From Rotaria sp. Silwood1 (Eukaryota > Rotifera > Eurotatoria > Philodinida > Philodinidae): a stretch of DNA of 64,000 nt. Every line of letters begins with the position of its first letter. The stretch's first letter is position 1. The stretch is taken from assembly GCA_905250075.1 (NCBI GenBank), contig CAJNOP010000021.1, positions 506,363 to 570,362 of the forward strand, in the 5' to 3' direction. A model generated the notes under the pieces. It did no database searches and was not told the origin of the DNA. It worked only from the letters and a program-made list of their open reading frames with translations. Below, piece by piece: positions 37,901-51,288 of this stretch. Both the position numbers and the translations under genes were made by a program.

Positions 37901-40900
37901 ATATTTAACTTCAGGATGTCAATTCTACTTATTGTTCTTATAACAATAAAATATGAACGAAATAAAAGCTATAAAGCTTTCTTTTTTATCTATCTCTACA
38001 ATAAATAAAGAAAAAATAAAAAGAATGAAGATTGAATAGCTACTGACTAGTGAACTGTTAATTGCAATTCAATGGATAAGATTTTGTTTCCTATTGCACA
38101 CCGAACGATCGTTGTCCCGGTGTTCTGTATATAGTTGATGACGTCGATTGAATTAGCACATGTTACTGAAGGACGAACGAAGAGAAACATGCAAGCAGGC
38201 AATCTTAACATTTCTACCCAAGAGAAATATCAAATGAATATACTGAATGAATCGCTCCAACTGGCGTGTCTTGTTGTCTTAACATATATTTATATACAGA
38301 ATCCAGATATATCGGTATCAATCTACCTCTTGCCCATCCGGCGACCTTAATGTGATACTCGACACATCTGTTTAGAAATCAACTACGATGCTCACAGCAG
38401 TCGTTCATTCATACTTACACAAATCAAAATGAATAAGAATATAATGATCGACACTAAGCCTTACAGTAATAATGTATATATCCAAATGTTTACTAATAGA
38501 GAAGACAACAATGCTGTTTTTACTTTTTTTTCTTCTTCTGTCTCGTGGCTCAGTTAAGTATCAACAACGTGGACGAATATTACTATGAGTGTTGATTGTT
38601 GTTGTTGTCTTCGTCGTTGTCGTAGAGCGAGAGAGAAAATTCATTGGTACTAATGTCTATTTGATAGCGTAGGCAATGCATCTATAGTAGTAGTAGAAAG
38701 AACGAGAGAAGAGAAGGCAAAAACTGAAGAAAATAGACTTGTCGCTGCTGCTAATATGCTGTTACTCGAGAGCAATGCGAGATTTCTTCCAATGCTTTTG
38801 GCTTGCGCCTTCGCTATCGCATACTGTTACAGAAACGATCATCCGACGGCCGAAAGAGAAGCGTGTAGTCTAACAAAAGAAAGAACGAGTAGTATAGAGC
38901 AGATTTTCGTTATGTCTTCCATGTTTCTCTCTCTCTCTCTCTTTCATTTGTTATCGTTCTCGTCAGCTTGTCGCTTCTATCTATGGCGACAACGGCGACA
39001 GATCATCTAACTACATGCGTATATTTATCTGTGCTCGTTCGCAGAGAACTTTGGCTGAGTGGTCTGATAGAACGACAATTTGATAGAGAGAAGAGTTATT
39101 TAATGTTCATCATTTTCTCTTCCATCCATTCATCTATTTCTGGGTTCTACGATTCCTGTAGTGAAGTAGCTCACAAGTATTGCGTGTAAATAGAAGCATT
39201 CTTCTATCTTAAATACCGCTATGGAAGATATATGTTCCTGGTGGAATAAATTTTTTTTGTATGTACGCATGCATGCACATCAATATATATATATTTAAAG
39301 ATATACAAAATAAAGCCCTTAAATAACAAATGAAGCGTGTACACACATGTACGCTAATCGTTTATGATCGTCAACTAGAAAGAATATTCATCTAGGGATT
39401 GACTGGAATCTCTCTAGAGATGATTGATTCACCGAGACATATCCTTAGTTACAATCGTTTAGATTGTTTCGAAAAGCTATGATGCATATTTAATTGATTG
39501 AGTCAATCAATGGTAGCAAATCTTGAATATACGTGTACTGTGTCAATTATCACTACAGAATGGAAACGATTAGAACTAACGAGTAAAAGAAAGAACGTTA
39601 CTTCATCGATTGATGGCAAATGGGACAAGAGGCCAGTTCGACCTTGTTGAACTTAAAGCGAATATGACAGCAATACTAAAAAGAGACTCATAAGGTACCT
39701 AATTGTTTACTTACGATCAATATCTTTTTCTCTCTCTCTCTCTCCCTCCTTTTCTTTCGAAGACAGAGCCCGTGAAAATGTCATCAATAATGATGCATCA
39801 TCTAATTGGCGTGACGATGATCTATCTGCAGACATCTTACTTATGTATTTGGACTAAAACGAGAAATGATATTGTGCGGATGATTGCATATTCTAGTAAC
39901 AACATAACAAGATGATGATGGTCTTTGTCACATTATATAGTATATACATTTATAGATATATAATGGAAAAACCATTTTGTATCTTCATCATTAATTTATC
40001 TCAATAGTATAATAAAGTATATTCGATGTTTCTTTTTTCATCTTATAAAATAATCAATGCTAATCTATTTTAATCTTATGTATTTGGCTAAAATAAGATT
40101 GAATAATGTGTTCCTAACTAATTTTCAAAAGAATTTATCAGAAGAAAAATTGCACTCAATAGAAAAACTTTAATGAACTATTTCTAGTATTTATTCAACC
40201 GAAAAGTTCTAATTTATTATGTGAACAATAAATTTCAGTCTGCTCCTTTTTAATACTGTTTCTAAAAAGAAAAAAATAAGCAACAAAGCTGGTTGTAATT
40301 AGAAAAAAATCATTCCTGTAACCTTTTTTTTTTGATCAACTATCATATTCGATTCATAACTTATATTTTCTGTCTATCATTATTATTGTAATACTCACGT
40401 GTGGACAATATCGTAGTGTTCAATTAAAAGAAAAGGAGAAGCATATAATTTAAATGAATGTACGTTCTATTTGGTTCTTTTTTGAAATTGATGTCGTGTT
40501 TCTCTTATTCTGATGATGTTGTAACAGCACTGTGGGCACGCACAGCTTTATACACCCTGCGTCGTCGCTGCGTTTCAATTATTGTGCACGCCGGCTGTGC
40601 AAAAGTAAGAAAATGAATATGAAGGTGTACCACGCACACACAGAAAATTAGGTTTCCAGATGTCCCTTAAGGACTGTTGTAAGAAAATGAATAGGTCTAT
40701 AAATCTCAAAGATCTTTGTCTATTATCGCCTAGAATATATATACGTATATACGCAAAAAAAAAGAAGAAAGCTATGATAGAGTAAAAAAATTATCAGTAG
40801 ACTTTTCTCTCCCGCTCTCTCTCTCTCTCTCTTAGCTAACAGATGAAGAAGGTCAAATTGATCATTATCAATCTGTTGTTGTTATTCGTCATTGTTTCTG

Positions 40901-42180
40901 ACTATGTATTTACGTATCATGAAATTAAGACGACATGCACACCCACTGTTTAATCAGTAATGATCGACAAGAATCTAAAGAAGGAATGATCTTTTAATGT
41001 GATTTTTCTGCAAACAAACATTTTCAATATGTTAAGTTGACATGAAAATCGATGGTTAAAGTTTGTTTGTTTTTTTGAGTATAAACAATAGATTCTCTGT
41101 GTAATTAGAAAAAAAACTAATCATTGCTTTACCTTATTTGGTTTTTGTCGTTTAATGTATGATATCGAAGGTTTTTTTTGTGTTATGAGATAAATGCCAG
41201 ACTACCCGTTTACAATAGGTCTTGTTTGTATCTTGTCGTTAACTTATATGAATAACAACAAAGAACAACAACGTGAGAGAAAAACCATAGGCAACATATA
41301 GACATCTTTTTCTCTCTTGATTATGATGGCAACGAGAAATGATAATGATCCAATAATCAGATCCGGCTGTCGTTCTTTCTATCAATGCATTTACCATGAA
41401 GAACGATTGGCAGGTGATCTCAAATGACACAGTTACGATTTTCCAATTGACATTTTTCATATTAACACATGTCTTTTTGTAAGAAAAACATATATCGAAA
41501 CTTTGGGAATTCTTTTTTAAATAAACGTATAAATAATTGTGGAATACTAGAATTTTCTTTATCTTATAAAATTGAATTATTCTATAAATAGTAATACAAC
41601 GCATTAGTTGTAAAAATAGAATATCCAAGTATTGAATCGTTGTAATTATGCAAAAAAAACATATTTCTTGAGTGACATGAAAGCAAGCCAATATATATAT
41701 AAGTATGTCTTATTCTGTCGTTTTCACTTCAAAATTAATTTATTAAAGAAATGAATATTTTTGACGAGCTACATTATATGAGAACAAAAAAAAACAAGAA
41801 CAGAATATTCATGGAAAGATTATAAAAATAATATCTTTTTTTTTTTTGTTCATCAATTTGTAAACTAATTCAAAGACAAAAAAGCAAATAAATCAAATGT
41901 GATTAGACGCTAGAGTAATTTTAATGTTTATTCTTTTTATGGCTAATTAGAGAAAAAAAAATGAAGTATTAAATATGACTAATTTTGATAATGTTATTGT
42001 TAAGCTGAAGATTTAATTTGACCATTTCTTCTCCTGTCAACACAATTGATCATATTATGACTATTTTTGCATTAAATCAATGCTTAACATTTCTTGATGA
42101 CATTTATCTTATCGATCGAACACAAGCTATAAAATTTATAAAACATCTATGACAGAAGTTTCAGTATGGATTAATAAAAT
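34927..42180. other. Seven-kilobase non-coding stretch upstream of PCBP, rich in simple repeats
   Basis: There are ATCT/TA repeats (about 36247-36275), CT tracts (about 38928-38942, 39729-39745, 40811-40832), several TA tracts, and GC-richer zones (38.5-39.2 kb and 40.5-40.6 kb). Open frames on both strands have repeat-driven composition and no recognisable domain. The stretch probably holds the PCBP promoter and a long 5' UTR intron. This is an inference from position and composition. Confidence 0.4.
40521..40610 (-). promoter_or_regulatory. Possible core promoter (minus strand)
   Basis: A sharply GC-richer 90-bp patch in AT-rich DNA. On the minus strand it reads GGGTGTATAAAGCTGTGCG (TATA-like box, 40546-40552), followed by GC-rich sequence. 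Its orientation would suit transcription towards the PCBP gene, 5.7 kb away. No transcript evidence is available. Confidence 0.25.
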
Positions 42181-42319
42181 TTATTTTTGCTTACAAAAAT
42201 AGTTATAAAGAACATTGAGAAAATGAAAAGTGGATTTGAATTATTTGTTTTATTTTCAAAAGATAGTTTTCCTATGGAAAAGACTTTTCAAAGCAGATCA
42301 AGGTTGCTGATATTTTTTA

Positions 42320-42605
42320 GAGATGCGGCTAGAAATTCTTCCAGAAGGCGGTTTTATCCTAGAAGTACTAGAAGTAACTGGAAGAGAAACTAAGCCTACC
42401 GTGATCCAGCCATTGTCATCAGATAGCCCTTTCTCTGAGACCCAGCGACATTGTCTGTTTATCTTTATTTCACTTGTTGCTAGAGAAAGGCCAATACTAT
42501 TGCAAAATCCAGTTTCTGTCCAAAGTTATCACGAAGCTGCAAATATTGGCGGAAAATTGGACATTTTAGGGAGGGAAATCCTTCTCTCTAATCAAGAACC
42601 CTGAA
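42320..42605. other. Compositionally distinct 280-bp island with opposed open frames
   Basis: This island has clearly higher GC than its flanks. On the plus strand a frame from ATG 42323 to 42604 is open for 93 codons, and the minus strand also has a long open frame (ending SSRISKKYQQP-like). I recognise no family in either direction. It could be a decayed exon, a processed fragment or part of an unknown repeat. The foldback element at 42628 begins just after it. Confidence 0.35.
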
Positions 42606-42627
42606 GCAGACATTTAAGTTCTAAGGG

Positions 42628-43345
42628 ATGGGTCGAAAGTCTCTAGACAAAATATTTGACTATTGCTCGCGTATTTATATGTATTTAACAAGAGTGAGAT
42701 GTAATACTGAATTAGAATCAGAATTTTGTGCTTTTTCAGAATATATACGAAGAATTTTTCGACGATTTTTAACTCTTGAGCTATAAGTAAATTTTGACAG
42801 GACCCAAAATAATTTTCTGAAACCAAATCTGCTTTCTGTACAAACAAAATAAGTTCTGTTAATACTTGGTACTTTAGGGTGATCTGTACTCTACAAAATG
42901 ACGCAAAAACGAAGTTTTATTTAATCAACTAGAAACTTGCAGACTATGACAGACGATCATTTTTGCACTGAAAAGGCGAGAACTGTAAAAAGAGAATTTA
43001 TAAAAGTCTTTATTGAAATTCAACAGTATGCAAAAAATTTTATTCAAGTATATCATTCTGTAGAGAATTATTTTTCCTATCTTTTCATTTATTTCATCAT
43101 ATTTCATTGCATGTATCGAACAAGTGCCAGTTGAAATTTTTTCCTCTCAAAAAAATTCTGTTAAGACTCTTGAAGATTTGTTTGTAGTTCCATAGTCGAA
43201 AGTTACAGAAGAATTCTTATTCAAATATTCTAGAAAAGCACAAAAGTCTGATTCTAATACGTGACTTATTATTCTTCTCGCATGAATTGAAATACCCGAA
43301 ACATAATCAAGTATTTTTTCTAAAAACTTTCGGCTTACTGCTTAT
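42628..43345. mobile_element. Foldback element, about 720 bp
   Basis: The left arm has GTCGAAAGTCTCTAGACAAA, TAGAATCAGAATTTTGTGCT and ACGAAGAATTTTTCG. The inverse of the right arm has GCCGAAAGTTTTTAGAAAAA, TAGAATCAGACTTTTGTGCT and AAGAATTCTTCTG in the same order. Pairing weakens inward. No target duplication was recognised, and the frames inside show no domain. Confidence 0.68.
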
Positions 43346-43654
43346 TTAGATTAATACAACAGAAGTTCTACTAGCCTATATATAAATAGTCTTAATACAA
43401 AATCATTCCACACATTTCTGACAGTGAAATATGCTTTTCTGTACATCAATTGATCGAGCATTCGCAATGCTTCAAATTGATATATAAGATGTTATATCAT
43501 CGTTTTATTTTATGCATATGACATGTTCAGAGAGAGAACATCTGCAAAAGTGGGCAGCACAACACTAGTATACTATAACAAAAAAAAAACAGAAAAAAAG
43601 TACTATAAATCATTTATTACATTATTAATAAGAAGTATGAAAATTTTGGCGATA

Positions 43655-44240
43655 TAGGTGTACAAACGTAGATCTGGTCGTCCAAAGACAATATCACGTA
43701 GTCAATTAACACGACGGAAATAACTAGTGAGTGACAAGACTGGCGTTTCTTTACGTCAAATAGCTCCAAAGTTTACAGTCAGCTTTAAAACAATCAATAA
43801 TCATTTTAAAGCTATTGGTATACACTATTACAAAAAAAAGACAATCACAAAAAATCTAACTTGTGCCCGTGGTTTGTATCGTGTATAGTTAAAAGATTAT
43901 TGTGAGTTGGATATAGATGCTAAATTGCCAGATGTTAAGTTTAAAAGAATTCAGAAATTTGAATCAAAATCATTAGTTTGAATTGCTGTGTTTGAAAACA
44001 GCCTTTCAATACTATCCTTCACGAAACAAAAACAAGCTATCACTCAAACAACGTATGTGAATGATTGTATTTAAGGTATGTTTTATGCAATTTATTGAGA
44101 GCTATCACACGAAGTAGAAAATGTTATGCTAGCTCGATTTAGATAAACAAAATTGAAAGAAATCGATCTAAAACTTTTACAGACTATGTTTGCCAGCACA
44201 TATAAACAACTTTATAAAATTGTCAATAAAGGATTTTAAG
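43655..44240 (+). pseudogene. Decayed Tc1/mariner-like transposase
   Basis: One plus-strand frame shows KRRSGRPKTISRSQLTRRK, then DKTGVSLRQIAPKF and FKTINNHFKAIGIHYYKKK, which fit the paired helix-turn-helix region of Tc1/mariner transposases. After it, IAVFENSLSILSFTKQKQAI and TYVNDCI fit the segment that follows the second catalytic Asp in the family. Near 44180, LLQTMFASTYKQLYKIVNKG fits the C-terminal end. Several stops interrupt the frame, and the middle catalytic region is shortened. I could not find inverted repeats around it. It is an old, dead copy. Confidence 0.75.
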
Positions 44241-44299
44241 ACACTTGTTCTTCTTCATTTTTGAAGCGTTACTAGTCGTACTTTCCTTTGTTCAAAAAA

Positions 44300-47200
44300 A
44301 TTAAAAAAAGATAGCGTTATGTTGAAATAAAAGACTAAAGAAAATCTCGTCAACGAACAAATCATTTTTGAGTATGAATCTTACTTCATTAGGTACATCC
44401 TTGTAGGACTACTTAATTTTCAATGTATCAGACTTTTTAACATCTGCTATCCTGAAATATAATTATAAAAACAAAATTTGCTTTGTTCCAGTAAAAGAAT
44501 TTTTATTTGGGTATTTGAGGATGGAACATACTAGCAAATTGGATACTTCTCATAATGAACGGATTTTATTGAAAACTATATTTGTGTAAAATTTAAACTT
44601 GAAAGTCAGTTTTAACAATGTTCTAAAGAAAACGATAGGATTTTGTAAAATTCACAAAAATGATCATAACGCAAGAAAGAAGATCTGTTGACAAGGATCC
44701 ACTTAGGCTTTGTTTACTTTGAAGATAGTTTATCTAACGAACTAAGACTTATCTTAAAAGCGATTTATCATTTGATGAGTTTCGCTGATAAGAAAATTGT
44801 CGATGTAAAAACCATTTTACCCTTATATCTTGTTGGTCTATGTTTTATCCATTCATAAAAACTATCTATTTAGAGTAGTAGAATATCAGATTACGATCAT
44901 TCCAGAACATCATGTTGAGTCTTCAAATAAGCTACAAAGTCGAAAAAAGACATTAAATTTTTATTCATCATTTCTTTGACTACGATATACAAGTACTCGA
45001 AAAAGTATTGGGAAACTTTCATGCGTTTCCTTATTTCTTAGTTTGCGAAGCAACAACAGAAGACATTGTTTTCTTTTTTCACCAGTTGATAGTTCTTGGA
45101 TCAAACTAGATTTCCTGTAAAAAAAATCAGCAATTTGGACTATCATCTTGAATTACGGAAACGTTTCTCATTGAAATGTTCGATTTGCCAATATGTTTGG
45201 TGCTCGTTTTTCTGACGTCAGAATTACATTATTTGTACGCCGCTAGAACGATCACAGTGCGATCTATCTGTCGCCATACTATTTCAATGAAGAAAAATAA
45301 TTTTCATAATATGAACTATTTCACAAGAAATCAGATTCTTGAACATGTTTAATACCATAGTGTAAGGAAAAGATCACAATGATTTTTTTTATCAAAATTA
45401 ATCTTCAAATATACCATTAGAAAGCCTGTCAAAAACTGCACAAAATAAGAACTATCTATTGGTGCAAAAAGAAAAATTTTATACCTTATTTCTACTTCGC
45501 AAGCCAAGAAATACGAAAAAGCATCGGGGTGTCCAGATTCTTTATGAAGTACCCGTATGAGTTTGAATAAAAAACCATGCTTGTTTTTTTTAAAGAAGTG
45601 CAAAATTTGTTTCTTTTATTTTATATACTTGCAAACTTTAATTACTCTGATCTGTGTGAAGTTGAATTATACTACTACGAGGTATAAGTTATTTGAAGAG
45701 TGGTCTTAAAAAAAATTCGTAATTACAAATGGGACAACAAAATTTTTCATGATAACTTCGCTCATTTTTGATTCATTCATAGTGAGTACTATGAAACATA
45801 GATTGTTCCAAAATTATTTTATTTTAGACGTATACTCCTAAAATAACACGGTCTTCATTATTAAAAGTTGATTGGAACTAACAGCGTGTCAAAAAAGCAA
45901 CCCACGGCTGTTTTAAAATAATTTTTTAATGATAAAAAATAGAAATTGTAGCTTTAGTTGTGGCTTTCCTTTTCAACGAGATCTTAATAGCAGGAATAGA
46001 TCATTTTGAACCGGAATCAGAAGCAACGATTCTATATTGTAAAAAGAACATGAAGACTAACGATTCTGGCACGCCTCAGGAAGTGAAAGACCAAGGTTTC
46101 AATCTGAAAATAGTTAGCTTCGAAAATGTCTAACAATATATTATTCATTGAAATTGATTATTTTAAAACTAATCCGTAGTTAATAGGTTTCCTACTTTAA
46201 AAGGTGTCCCAAAATAATCGAAGATAAATTATCAACAACATTTTTAATACGTTTTCTTAACACAGAAAGCCAAAATGATTTTTTTGCTCATATATATCTA
46301 ACGAAGATCTTTAATTTTTCAAAGTTTCAATTTTCTAGCTACAACTGATATTGAAATGCATGGACAAGATTAAAATATATGAATTTTGGTAACATGTTTA
46401 TTTCTTGAACAGTAATATTTATCAATATTCGATGAGAAGAAACATTAAAAGACAAATTTAAAAAGAAAATGTTAGATATAATAACACTCAATGTCAATGA
46501 ATATCTCGCTATGGCCAAGGGTGATTAATTAGGTATTTCGTCTATTATTGTTGCTTTGAAAATTTCCTTCATCAACGTGAATTTTCTTTTCCTTATTATA
46601 ATGACGTAGAAAACACTTCTGGAAAATTTTTTCGTTCAATATATCTAACATATTTTTCAAATTTTATATACATCAAAAAATTTAACACCACTATCTACTG
46701 ATGCTATATGTTCATGAGATAATTGTGTTACGAACCGTACGATCAATATTTTATGTTGTTCTGAGACAATTTGAAGTCAATTCAGACCATTTTTTTTGTT
46801 CTCGTAACTCGTAGACATTTAAGATAAAATTTATTCTTAAATCTAAAAGATTTTTAGATATAAATACATTTCTATGTAGTTAAAACAATCCTTAGCCATT
46901 CTGTCACCATTGACTATCTAGTAAAAATATTACAAAAATCTAATACAACAATTTATTTATGCTAATCTTGCTGATGTATTTCACGACTAATTTTAACTAG
47001 AAAGCTGAAACTTTGGAAAATGAAAGATTCTAGTTAAAAATATACGTATATTTGATAAAAATTCCAGGCTTCTACACCAAGAAAAAAAAGTATTGTCGAC
47101 AACTTATTCTCAGCTATTATCAGACAGTCTTTACATAGACGAAAAAAAGTAACTAATAATGAGCTCAATTTTTATACCATTAAAGACAAATCGGCCATTT

Positions 47201-49140
47201 TTGACTTATTTAACATATCTATAGAGTAAAATGAATTCGTGTAGATTTAATTATATTGCTGTCATGAATTGTACATGCATAAATTATTCCACGTGATTGA
47301 CTTAACGCCAACTCTACTCAATGGATGTCAGAGTAGTAATGAGTTAATCGCCTTGACAGAAAAATTGATTACTTTATTGTACTAAAAATATTCTTCTGTA
47401 GAATATCGACATTGTGTTACAGAAGGATGTTGTAACCATTAAATAAATTTCTATAGAGAATAACTCTAACAACTATATTCAATTCTAAATCAAGAATTAC
47501 TGTTCATATACAACTCATAAATATATTGTTTTTCAACTGAGTTTATAAATAATTGTCTTCTCTCAAGAATACCAATTACAATCATAGTAAAACTACAAGT
47601 ATCGACGTGACCATAAAAAAATAAAATCATTTATTATGACATTATTTAATTGTCTATTTCTTCTGAATAATAATCGGTCGAATAATTACTGTTGTTCTGC
47701 CAGTTGTTTGACCGTGTCATAGTCAGTCTGAATGATAAGATGAAAGAGAATTAGATTGATTTTTCTTCAGGGATTCACTTTTTAGTGAAAATAGACAAAT
47801 TCTTTTCATCATAAGATTGATTATTTTATCCAAGTTATGATAAAAAAAATCCCTTAGGTACTGGAAAAAGTTCGATTTAATGATATGAAGCTAGTATTCT
47901 TTTTTTCATGTGAATACAAATATCAATATAAACGTGATGTGACTTCGATTCTTAAGTAGTAAAATTTTTATTTTTAACTACATATGTTTATAGATTATGA
48001 AAGTTTTGACATTCTAAATAAGTCTTGATGAATATAAAATCAATGTATATGTGAAATACGTTTTACAGTAATAAAAAAAGAAATAACCGACAGTTGAAAT
48101 ACAACATGTACTTTCTACATTCGAGTAGTAAATTAGCTTTATTTTACTATCGCTTCGTGATATAGTCAAAGAGATAGAATCCATAAAAATGATTGGTATG
48201 CATATAAAAGAATTTATCGTTTCTTATTTTCATCCTAAGAGAGAAAAATAATGCACTAGACAAAAAAAATGTTAAATTGAGTCTAAATGAATATAGAAGG
48301 TTAGACATAAGATGTATGCATAGTCGAGAAAGCTCAATTAGTTGGAGATAGAAAAAAAAGTCTGTTCTATAAGACATTTCTTTTCTTTACTTAATTTTGA
48401 TACATTACAACAACAAAAAACCAACAGAATATGTTTCTCTCTAGAAACATTCACTTGTAGTTGTTTTGTTTTTTTCAAACAAAGTTAAGAATTTTGTGTT
48501 TTACATAAAATCATATATATATATATTTATAAATTTTGAAGAGCAAATTGATTTATGATTGATTGGGTTATGTTAGACATGAAAAAGACTCACTCCGTTC
48601 AAATGAAATTGTGCTTAGATATTAATCATGTTTCCGCTAGTATCTATATAAGACGTAGATTAAAGCACTCTCATATATGCATTTGTCTCTTTTTTTTCTC
48701 TGTCTTAGAAGTTTTTTTTTTTTTATATATAACAAAATCCTTTTCTCTATATGCATTGTGCTACTTGACTCGGAGGGGGCAGAGTTAAATACAATAACAA
48801 GCGAACGAGAAATTAGTAGGAAAATGTAAGAGAAAGAATAAAAAGCACTGACTGATGCTAATGGAATAACGGAAGAAAGGCGGCCAAAAAAAGATGGGAG
48901 TAAATCAAGTGAAATCTATCCGTAAGTATTGACAACTGATCTTATTTTGGTCATCGATCAATATTTGTCTTGCAAATAAACATTCGATGATTTACTGTAT
49001 GTCAGTTTGTTTTTTTACTCGTCATCTTCATACCTAGATGTATGAGTAGAGTGCCAATAAATGGTGAAAATACGGTGACTAAGCAATTTCCGGAAAACAC
49101 TACTCTTTTTTCTTTACTTGTTTCAATTTCTAGATAATAT
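44300..49140. other. Gene-free AT-rich stretch
   Basis: About 4.8 kb without a recognisable coding frame or RNA gene. A GGTGTCCCAAAATAATCG stretch at 46202-46219 resembles the end of a Tc1/mariner-type MITE, but its partner end was not found. TA tracts and poly-T runs occur before 49150. Confidence 0.4.
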
Positions 49141-49151
49141 TTAAAAAAAAT

Positions 49152-49657
49152 ATGAAACTTTCACCAAATCTTTTGATACTTGTCAGTACTCTGTTGGTAT
49201 TTATATTCAATCTCGCATGTATAGGTGAAATAAAATTTTCTTTTTCTTTTCTGTGCGTTTTTTTTTAAACATATTTTTATTCTAAAATAATAATTTAGAT
49301 GCTGCTGCATTAATTAATGAAGAACCGATGACTGAAAGCACGGAAAGCGATGAATATGATGAATCCTATCGAAATAAAAAGAATTTAGACATATCAGCAA
49401 CACAACAATTAACACCATATCCATTTCGTCGTCAACATCTTAAATTTGGTGTACTCGGTAAACGTTATTCTTATGGTTATTTGGGCAAACGAATTGACGG
49501 TATGATAAAACAATTTGACATTTTTTTTTTTTGTGTTTGTTAAATTGGTTTATTTACTGCTATTTTAGTGCCAAAAGTTAATGATGACATCGAAGAATGG
49601 TTAAATGATATGCGAGAACGACGTGCTGGCCGTCCACAATACGGAATGTTGGGCTGA
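49152..49657 (+). CDS. Neuropeptide precursor with three predicted [F/Y]GxL-amide peptides
   Basis: Three exons: 49152-49224, 49299-49499, 49569-49657; 120 residues, all in phase. Residues 1-24 are a signal peptide (MKLSPNLLILVSTLLVFIFN...). After an acidic spacer, residues about 60-85 read RRQHLKFGVLGKRYSYGYLG, then KR. Cleavage at RR/KR and use of Gly as amide donor predict QHLKFGVL-amide and YSYGYL-amide. At the C-terminus RERR precedes AGRPQYGMLG and the stop, predicting AGRPQYGML-amide with Gly as the very last residue. All three share [F/Y]-G-x-L-amide. This recalls allatostatin-A or buccalin-like Leu-amides but is not a clear member. The product would be secreted and act through a GPCR. 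AATAAA lies at 49695-49700. Confidence 0.88.
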
Positions 49658-49704
49658 AAACTCTGTATACGATTGACATCGTACCAGATTATTAAATAAA
49701 CAAT

Positions 49705-51233
49705 GCCCTTTTCATTATTCTAGTCTTTTATCATCATTGATCCATAATAATACCAATACTAACAACATCATTTTGTTGTGCTCTATCTGTTTGATAAAAG
49801 AAGCCTTAAAAAAATTGGCATGCACAGATTCTCGTAATATTTTTTTTATTTTAATTCAATGCTAAGTATGGCTACTATAATTGAGTTTTAACTACTCTAA
49901 AATACTTCGTATTGTATGAAATTTGAATATAAAAAAAAACAAGTAAACGCTAAAAGAAAGTTTCATAGAAAAGAAATTTAAAAACATTTAAGACCGGAAA
50001 AAAAGGTAAACCAAAGTGTCCTTCCGATTATGATCAATTTATCGTGTATATTGAGTAAGGTTTTCTTCAAAAAATTTTCATTCTATTTCCTTTTTGATCC
50101 ACACAAATCTTTACATATATTTTTTTATTCAATATGTAACAAAAAGAAGAGTATAGTCTTTTCTAAAAAAGAATATTAATTGAATTAGATTTAATATTGA
50201 CTTCCTATTCATATGACAAAACACAAAAAAAAGCCATTATGTCTTATATGCAAAGAAAAAAAAAACAATGTTTAATATGTCATTATCAAAATGAAACATT
50301 CTTTCATTGAAAATATTCTATATCGATAAGTGTTAAATTTAATTATAACCGTAATTGATTTTCTAAAACAAAGAGAAAGAAAACAAATTACATACATATT
50401 TATTGTATTTATACGGAAAATCATAATGAAATATTTTAAGAAAATGTACCAAATCATAGAATATTATTTGACAGCGGAAATATCATTGAGTTAATTTCAT
50501 ATATGCATCAAATTATCATAATTGATGTTGGATTTTAAGTATAGCATAAGTTTATCAATTTCAATTAAATGTCAATATATTTCAATCAAAGATTTATATT
50601 GAAATAATTCTAAATCAACTTTTCTTGATTTTATTTGTTTATAGAAAGATATAATTTACCAAAAAGGATCATTATATAAATAGTATTGTAGAAGTTAATA
50701 ACTTTTAAGAGTAATTCTTTTCTTCATTATATATCTTAGGATATTATTGGTGACTTTGCTTATTCCAAACGAATCTAATTCATAGTATTTCTATTGATTT
50801 ATAACAATCATTAGAAATAATGTGAATTGTTCAACTATAGTGTCACAAGAGCTATTGTAATGTTCAAATTTCTCTTGATTAAACTTATTTTATCACAATT
50901 TTATATTGTGACCCATGTTTGAAAGTACTCTTTACATTCACTGGTGCAAGAAAACTTGTAGCCATCTCTAGCAAATTATAAGAAAAAGTAATGGTTCATT
51001 GATGCGTGTTCATGATTTGAAATTTTGTCCAGAAATAATTTCTTTCAAAACTCAATCTTACAGTTTATTAGTCATAACAGATCATCAACTGTTGTTTGAT
51101 ATGATTATTCTGTTTTTCTTTCACAATAATGAATAAAACAAAAAAAAAATAGAATTTCCAATTCTTTGCAAACGATTTTATATTGAAAATCAAAATTAGT
51201 ATAGAATGAAAAAACAATTTCATTTAAACTTTT
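49705..51233. other. Spacer 3' of the neuropeptide gene
   Basis: AT-rich, with no coding frame, repeat or RNA gene recognised. Confidence 0.4.
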
Positions 51234-51234
51234 G

Positions 51235-51240
51235 TTTATT
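51235..51240 (-). promoter_or_regulatory. AATAAA polyadenylation signal (minus)
   Basis: TTTATT on the plus strand, 49 bp after the stop of the membrane-protein frame at 51289. Confidence 0.55.
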
Positions 51241-51288
51241 ATATTATCAAAAGTCTTTCTATCAAATGTGTGATGTTATTCATTTGAG

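Noticed and set aside
36492-39915. Several 60-113 codon frames upstream of PCBP
   Set aside because: Simple-sequence composition; no domain, no conserved junctions. Kept only as non-coding 5' region.
41239-41691. 150-codon minus-strand frame
   Set aside because: Phe/Ile/Lys/Cys-rich with no domain and no polyadenylation or splice context; probably chance despite its length.
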